Part shown: positions 5,638-8,605 of the stretch, piece by piece
Numbering within the stretch: the first letter of the stretch is position 1
How the letters are laid out: every line of letters starts with the position of its first letter
NCBI GenBank assembly: GCA_003505715.1
Contig: DNXU01000445.1
Location: 43,452 to 52,056, forward strand
Length of the DNA: 8,605 nucleotides
Origin: Cyanobacteria bacterium UBA8803
Lineage (GTDB): Bacteria > Cyanobacteriota > Cyanobacteriia > Cyanobacteriales > Coleofasciculaceae
Direction of reading: 5' to 3'
Made by a program: the position numbers and the translations under genes
The notes under the pieces: generated by a model
Database searches by the model: none
Seen by the model: only the letters and a program-made list of their open reading frames with translations
Told to the model about the DNA's origin: nothing

Positions 5638-6939
5638 ATGCACCGCCCCTTCTCACCAAGCCCAACTTCAGAAGAATCCCTGTCTGGGTGGTTGTTGCGA
5701 TCCTCCGGAGCTTCGCACAGTGAATCGCGTCTGGCTAATCGTTCCTTCCGCCTCATTCTCTATCTGGAATGGATTTTGCTCGGAGTTGCCTTTCTGCTGG
5801 TGATTCGACCGACTAGATTGGGCATTGATACAACGGCTCAAATACTGGTCACCCTAATTCTAGTTGGCTTCGGGCTGATGGGACTCAAGCTGCCGACTCA
5901 AAGAACTTACCACAAAGTTCTCTACACGGCACTAGAACTGGGCTTGCTCCTGGTGACGTTTTTACTCGATCGCCGTACCGGATTTTTTCCGCTCCTCGGT
6001 CTAATAATTGTCATTCGCAGTTGTCTGATTTTTCAGCAGGCAGGACGTTTGATAGTTACAGGATTGGTGTTTATTTCCTCGCTGCTGATACTGTTTTTGG
6101 GGATGCCACCAGTACCGCGACCTAGACCCAGACATCCTATTTCTTCTGAGTCAATTGCGAATACTATTCTGACACTCAACATTAACACGGCTATTACATT
6201 TGGATTGACCCTGTTATTTATCTTAATTTTGGTGAATGCTTTACTTGCAGAACGTCAGAGTCGTGAAAAATTATTGTTAGCAAATGAGCAACTGCGTCAA
6301 TATGCTCTGCGCATCGAAGACCAAGCCAAGCTGCAAGAACGAAATCGAATTGCTCGTGAAATCCATGATGCCTTAGGACATGCGCTAACGGCTCAAAGTA
6401 TTCAGTTAGAGAATGCGCTGTTATTTTTGCCACCCGATGCTGAAAAAACCAGGTCTTTTTTAGAGGAGTCCCAACGATTAGGCGCGAGAGCATTACAGGA
6501 AGTACGGCGCTCGATTGCTACACTCAGATCCGATCCTTTGCAAGGACGATCTTTAGAGGGTGCGATCGCCAAAGCAATTACAGAATTTCAAACCTCTACC
6601 GGAATCGCACCACACTATACCCTGCAACTCTCTCAACCAATTCCTACCGAAATCAGCACCGCCCTCTACCGGATTATTCAAGAGTCACTCACTAACATTT
6701 ACAAACATAGTGCCGCAACCCAGGTGAGCATCGATCTTCAGCAAAGCTACCACACTATTCATCTCCAGATTGGGGATAATGGACAAGGATTCGATCCAGA
6801 GCGCAACACTACTGGATTTGGACTCCAGGGGATGCGAGAACGGACAACTGCCCTAGGGGGACAGTTCCAACTTTCCAGTCAACCTGGAAAAGGCTGCCGA
6901 ATTACTGTCTCGATTCCATTACCTCAGCAAGTCCTATGA
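5638..6939 (+). CDS. Membrane sensor histidine kinase, HisKA_3 (NarL/DesK) class
   Basis: This 433-residue kinase is counted from the ATG at 5638; a TTG two codons earlier (5632) is possible, and neither has a clear SD. The N-terminal half has about six hydrophobic segments (roughly 38-56, 65-83, 93-110, 114-134, 135-156, 178-203) and no sizeable extracytoplasmic domain, so the stimulus is probably sensed in or at the membrane. A coiled-coil linker (about 204-235) leads to the dimerisation/H-box [15 protein letters not shown] with the phosphorylatable His243. The ATPase domain shows N-box Asn353 ([10 protein letters not shown]), G1 DNGQGFD (380-386) and G2 [10 protein letters not shown] (393-402), all intact. 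The HDxxGH arrangement defines the HisKA_3 group that phosphorylates NarL-type regulators. Its stop overlaps the regulator start (ATGA), so the pair is translationally coupled. It is divergent from the LTxxQ/exporter operon. The signal is unknown. Confidence 0.93.
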   Translation: MHRPFSPSPTSEESLSGWLLRSSGASHSESRLANRSFRLILYLEWILLGVAFLLVIRPTRLGIDTTAQILVTLILVGFGLMGLKLPTQRTYHKVLYTALELGLLLVTFLLDRRTGFFPLLGLIIVIRSCLIFQQAGRLIVTGLVFISSLLILFLGMPPVPRPRPRHPISSESIANTILTLNINTAITFGLTLLFILILVNALLAERQSREKLLLANEQLRQYALRIEDQAKLQERNRIAREIHDALGHALTAQSIQLENALLFLPPDAEKTRSFLEESQRLGARALQEVRRSIATLRSDPLQGRSLEGAIAKAITEFQTSTGIAPHYTLQLSQPIPTEISTALYRIIQESLTNIYKHSAATQVSIDLQQSYHTIHLQIGDNGQGFDPERNTTGFGLQGMRERTTALGGQFQLSSQPGKGCRITVSIPLPQQVL

Positions 6940-7628
6940 CCGATACCAAAATTCGGCTCCTGCTAGTAGACGATCAGATGATTATTCGTCAGGGATTGAG
7001 AAGTCTGCTTGAAGCCAAGCCCGATCTAGAAGTTGTGGGGGAAGCAGAAAACGGACAGCAGGCAATTACCCAAGTCGAAACTTTGCAACCGGATGTTGTA
7101 TTAATGGATGTGCGGATGCCTGTGATGGATGGGGTGGCAGCAACCCGCCAAATTTGTCAGCAATTTGCCCAAACCAAAGTATTAGTGCTAACCACCTTTG
7201 ACGATGATGAGTATGTCTCGCAAGCCATGCGATTAGGAGCACGAGGCTATTTGCTTAAAGACACCCATTCTGACGATCTAGCTGCTGCTATTCGAGCTGT
7301 TCATAAAGGCTACACGCAGATGGGGCCGGGATTATTGGAAAAAGCCATAGCTCCCCCCACTCCTCCCCTGCTTTCCCAACCCACTCATCTCCCTCCAGAA
7401 CTCGCAGGATTAACTGCTCGCGAACGTGAGGTACTCAGTTTGATTGTCGCCGGAGCTAGTAATCGCGAGATTGCAGAAGCACTCTACATTTCAGAACGAA
7501 CTGTTAAAAACCATATCACTCACATTTTGAGTCAGTTGAATGTGCGAGATCGCACCCAAGCTGCCATGTTTGCTAGTACCTTTCTGCCACTGCTAGAACA
7601 GCATAAGGGAATAGGGAATAGGGAATAG
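6936..7628 (+). CDS. NarL/LuxR-family DNA-binding response regulator
   Basis: This 230-residue regulator has an N-terminal receiver domain (about 1-122) with acidic pocket Asp12/Asp13, phosphoacceptor Asp58 (LMDVRMP), switch Thr86/Thr87 and Lys108 (LLKD). A Pro-rich linker (about 139-155) joins it to a LuxR-type helix-turn-helix (about 157-215; [25 protein letters not shown], then the recognition helix [12 protein letters not shown]). All functional residues are present, so it should be a phosphorylation-dependent transcription factor for its overlapping kinase partner. The likely targets are the divergent region at 5377-5637 and perhaps its own operon. Its last seven sense codons (KGIGNRE) and the TAG stop are encoded by GGGAATA heptamer repeats, so the natural C-terminus probably lay elsewhere before the repeat arrived. 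Confidence 0.95.
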   Translation: MTDTKIRLLLVDDQMIIRQGLRSLLEAKPDLEVVGEAENGQQAITQVETLQPDVVLMDVRMPVMDGVAATRQICQQFAQTKVLVLTTFDDDEYVSQAMRLGARGYLLKDTHSDDLAAAIRAVHKGYTQMGPGLLEKAIAPPTPPLLSQPTHLPPELAGLTAREREVLSLIVAGASNREIAEALYISERTVKNHITHILSQLNVRDRTQAAMFASTFLPLLEQHKGIGNRE

Positions 7629-7634
7629 GGAATA
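7607..7634. repeat. Heptamer tandem repeat GGGAATA x4 overlapping the regulator stop
   Basis: Four perfect GGGAATA units run from 7607 to 7634. The response-regulator frame reads through three of them (GGA ATA GGG AAT AGG GAA) and stops at TAG (7626-7628). Because 7 is not a multiple of 3, successive units present all three frames, and any frame entering the array meets TAG within about 21 bases. Reverse-complement units occur at 7812-7850. Confidence 0.95.
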
Positions 7635-7707
7635 GGTAAATGTGAATAGAATTTATTGGGTCGCCCTGGCTCAGGTTCAGGCCAAAGGTAAACCAAATCC
7701 CAAGAGC

Positions 7708-7764
7708 GGGCGAGTCAATTAAGGTTATCGCCCTTATCTGTGATATCTTCACAGCGACTCGCCC
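7708..7764. repeat. Nested palindromic intergenic element
   Basis: The outer stem GGGCGAGTC (7708-7716) and GACTCGCCC (7756-7764) is perfect over 9 bases. Inside it are two smaller hairpins: AAGG/CCTT (7721-7724 and 7732-7735) and CTGTGA/TCACAG (7738-7743 and 7749-7754, loop of 5), giving a three-stem cloverleaf-like fold. The right end continues CCCCTACAGGG, recalling the GTAGGGGCG-ended dispersed palindromes of filamentous cyanobacteria. It sits between two convergent genes and could protect or end both transcripts. A run ATATATTTT at about 7773-7780 follows on the plus strand, but the CCCT/AGGG stem before it is too short for me to call a terminator. Confidence 0.75.
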
Positions 7765-7811
7765 CTACAGGGATATATTTTACCAATGTTCAGTTTTAGC
7801 AGCTTGGAGTT

Positions 7812-7850
7812 CCCCATCCCCCATTCCCCATTCCCTATTCCCTCTTCCCT
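7812..7850. repeat. Heptamer repeat (CCCCATT/CCCTATT), inverted relative to 7607-7634
   Basis: About five and a half 7-base units: CCCCATC, CCCCATT, CCCCATT, CCCTATT, CCCTCTT, CCCT. Read on the minus strand they are GGGAATA-type units, so this array and the one at 7607-7634 form a pair of inverted repeats around a 177 bp spacer. The hydrolase frame enters it from the right and ends at TAG (7837-7835) inside the CCCTATT unit. Units here are degenerate, unlike the perfect left array. Confidence 0.92.
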
Positions 7851-8566
7851 TGTAACAACACAGAATGGTCAGATTGCCAGAAGTCTAGAATCTGCGTGCC
7901 TACGGAATGAGGATAGACGCTGTGGAAAAAATGGCCTCCTTCTAAACATTCCCACAAGCGATCGCCTTCCTTAAACCAAGAGAGCCATCCTTGCAGTTCG
8001 TTAGGGTCTACCACCATATCATCCCGGCTGCCGCAAACCAACAACGGAACTGGAACGCTACCGGGAGGCACGCAGACACGTTGAAATAGCGAGTGAGGGC
8101 AGGGAGAACTTTCTAAATCTTTTTCCAGGATTTCTACCAAACCTTTGGTTCTATATCTATTGTTATACCCAAAGAGGTTATAAGTCATCTGAGCCAGAAT
8201 AATTTGACGGCTACAGCGCAACACCTGGAGTTGAACGTAGTAATGCGCTTGCCAGTTCACGGCGGGATGAACTCCTACCGACAGCAGGGTTAATGAGTTG
8301 ACTAATTCAGGATGCTGACGAGTATAGAGAAGTCCCAGCAGTCCGCTAGTACTGTGACCAATCAGATGAACTGGGCGATCGCAGGAGACAAGATAGTTAT
8401 GGAGTAGAACCAGAGCTACATCCAGGGAACTGGACTCATCTGGGTCTTGATGATACTCCCACTGAGCAATTATCCACTTTTGGGACAAGTAATGAATCAA
8501 TGACTGATCGAAGCGTTGCAAGCTAGGGCTTACGTTTAGCCAAACTGCATCCGGTATAGTTGGCAT
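7835..8566 (-). CDS. Alpha/beta hydrolase of a conserved cyanobacterial type
   Basis: This 243-residue protein has an alpha/beta-hydrolase fold. From the ATG at 8566, the nucleophile elbow is GHSTSG with Ser72, the acid is Asp182 (GSRDDMVVDP) or Asp183, and the catalytic His212 lies in EGGHFFH. The family normally has GHSTGG at the elbow; here the Gly two residues after Ser72 is Ser74 (AGC), a mild deviation at a position that needs a small residue. There is no signal peptide and no membrane segment, so it is cytoplasmic. A possible N-terminal extension from GTG at 8575 is unlikely because that GTG is part of the SD GAGGTG. Substrate is unknown (ester, lipid or small metabolite). It is a single gene, convergent to the response regulator, with its last codons (QGKRE, stop) inside a heptamer repeat. 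HIP1 sites lie at 7958 and 8375. Confidence 0.88.
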   Translation of the reverse strand: MPTIPDAVWLNVSPSLQRFDQSLIHYLSQKWIIAQWEYHQDPDESSSLDVALVLLHNYLVSCDRPVHLIGHSTSGLLGLLYTRQHPELVNSLTLLSVGVHPAVNWQAHYYVQLQVLRCSRQIILAQMTYNLFGYNNRYRTKGLVEILEKDLESSPCPHSLFQRVCVPPGSVPVPLLVCGSRDDMVVDPNELQGWLSWFKEGDRLWECLEGGHFFHSVYPHSVGTQILDFWQSDHSVLLQGKRE

Positions 8567-8572
8567 CACAAT

Positions 8573-8578
8573 CACCTC
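8573..8578 (-). promoter_or_regulatory. Ribosome binding site that fixes the hydrolase start
   Basis: On the minus strand GAGGTG is followed by six bases (ATTGTG) and then ATG at 8566-8564. This ideal SD spacing favours that ATG over the in-frame GTGs at 8575 (the end of the SD itself) and 8569. Confidence 0.75.
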
Positions 8579-8591
8579 TAAAAAGTAATAA

Positions 8592-8605
8592 GGATGAGGG
8601 ATGAG
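8592..8605. repeat. Heptamer repeat GGATGAG x2 at the window edge
   Basis: Two perfect GGATGAG units end exactly at the right border, so the array probably continues outside the window. With the array at 7812-7850 it means the hydrolase gene is bracketed by heptamer repeats. Confidence 0.6.

Noticed and set aside
6218..6493. Minus-strand 91-codon frame
   Set aside because: Antisense to the conserved kinase H-box region.
7786..7974. Plus-strand 62-codon frame starting in the intergenic region
   Set aside because: It reads through the heptamer repeat (SLEFPIPHSPFPIPS) and then antisense to the hydrolase C-terminus; no SD.

Overview
The window looks like chromosomal DNA of a filamentous or otherwise repeat-rich cyanobacterium. 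Twelve perfect copies of the HIP1 octamer GCGATCGC lie in 8.6 kb. Tandem heptanucleotide repeats (STRR type) occur at both ends and in the middle. Two GC-rich palindromes of the kind scattered between cyanobacterial genes are present, and several proteins belong to families I associate with cyanobacteria. I cannot name the species.

Layout. Positions 1-83 are a heptamer repeat running directly into an HMA2-type membrane protein gene (84-647). It is followed without a gap by a short ORF (648-896) that looks like the C-terminal remnant of an HsdR-like nuclease-fold protein. Then comes a four-gene minus-strand cluster, in transcription order: a signal-peptide protein with eight LTxxQ motifs of the Spy/CpxP type (5376-4639), a HlyD/MacA-type membrane fusion protein (4589-3027), a MacB-type permease (2935-1670) and its separate ABC ATPase (1666-968). 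Divergently, across a roughly 260 bp regulatory region, lie a membrane histidine kinase of the HisKA_3 class (5638-6939) and an overlapping NarL/LuxR-type response regulator (6936-7628). A convergent alpha/beta hydrolase gene (8566-7835) closes the window.

How it may work. By gene order, the kinase and regulator are the likely controllers of the divergent Spy-like/exporter operon. That would make a self-contained envelope-stress module: sensing at the membrane, a periplasmic LTxxQ protein binding misfolded protein or metal, and a MacAB-like pump removing a toxic or hydrophobic compound. It is analogous in logic to Bae/Cpx control of spy and efflux genes in enterobacteria, but it uses the NarL family instead of the OmpR family. 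Regulation and substrate are inferred, not shown.

The most unusual features are the exact 276 bp in-frame duplication in the Spy-like gene, the mirror-symmetric repeat motifs in the adaptor hairpin, and the two convergent genes (regulator and hydrolase) whose last codons and stop codons are both supplied by inverted copies of the same heptamer repeat.
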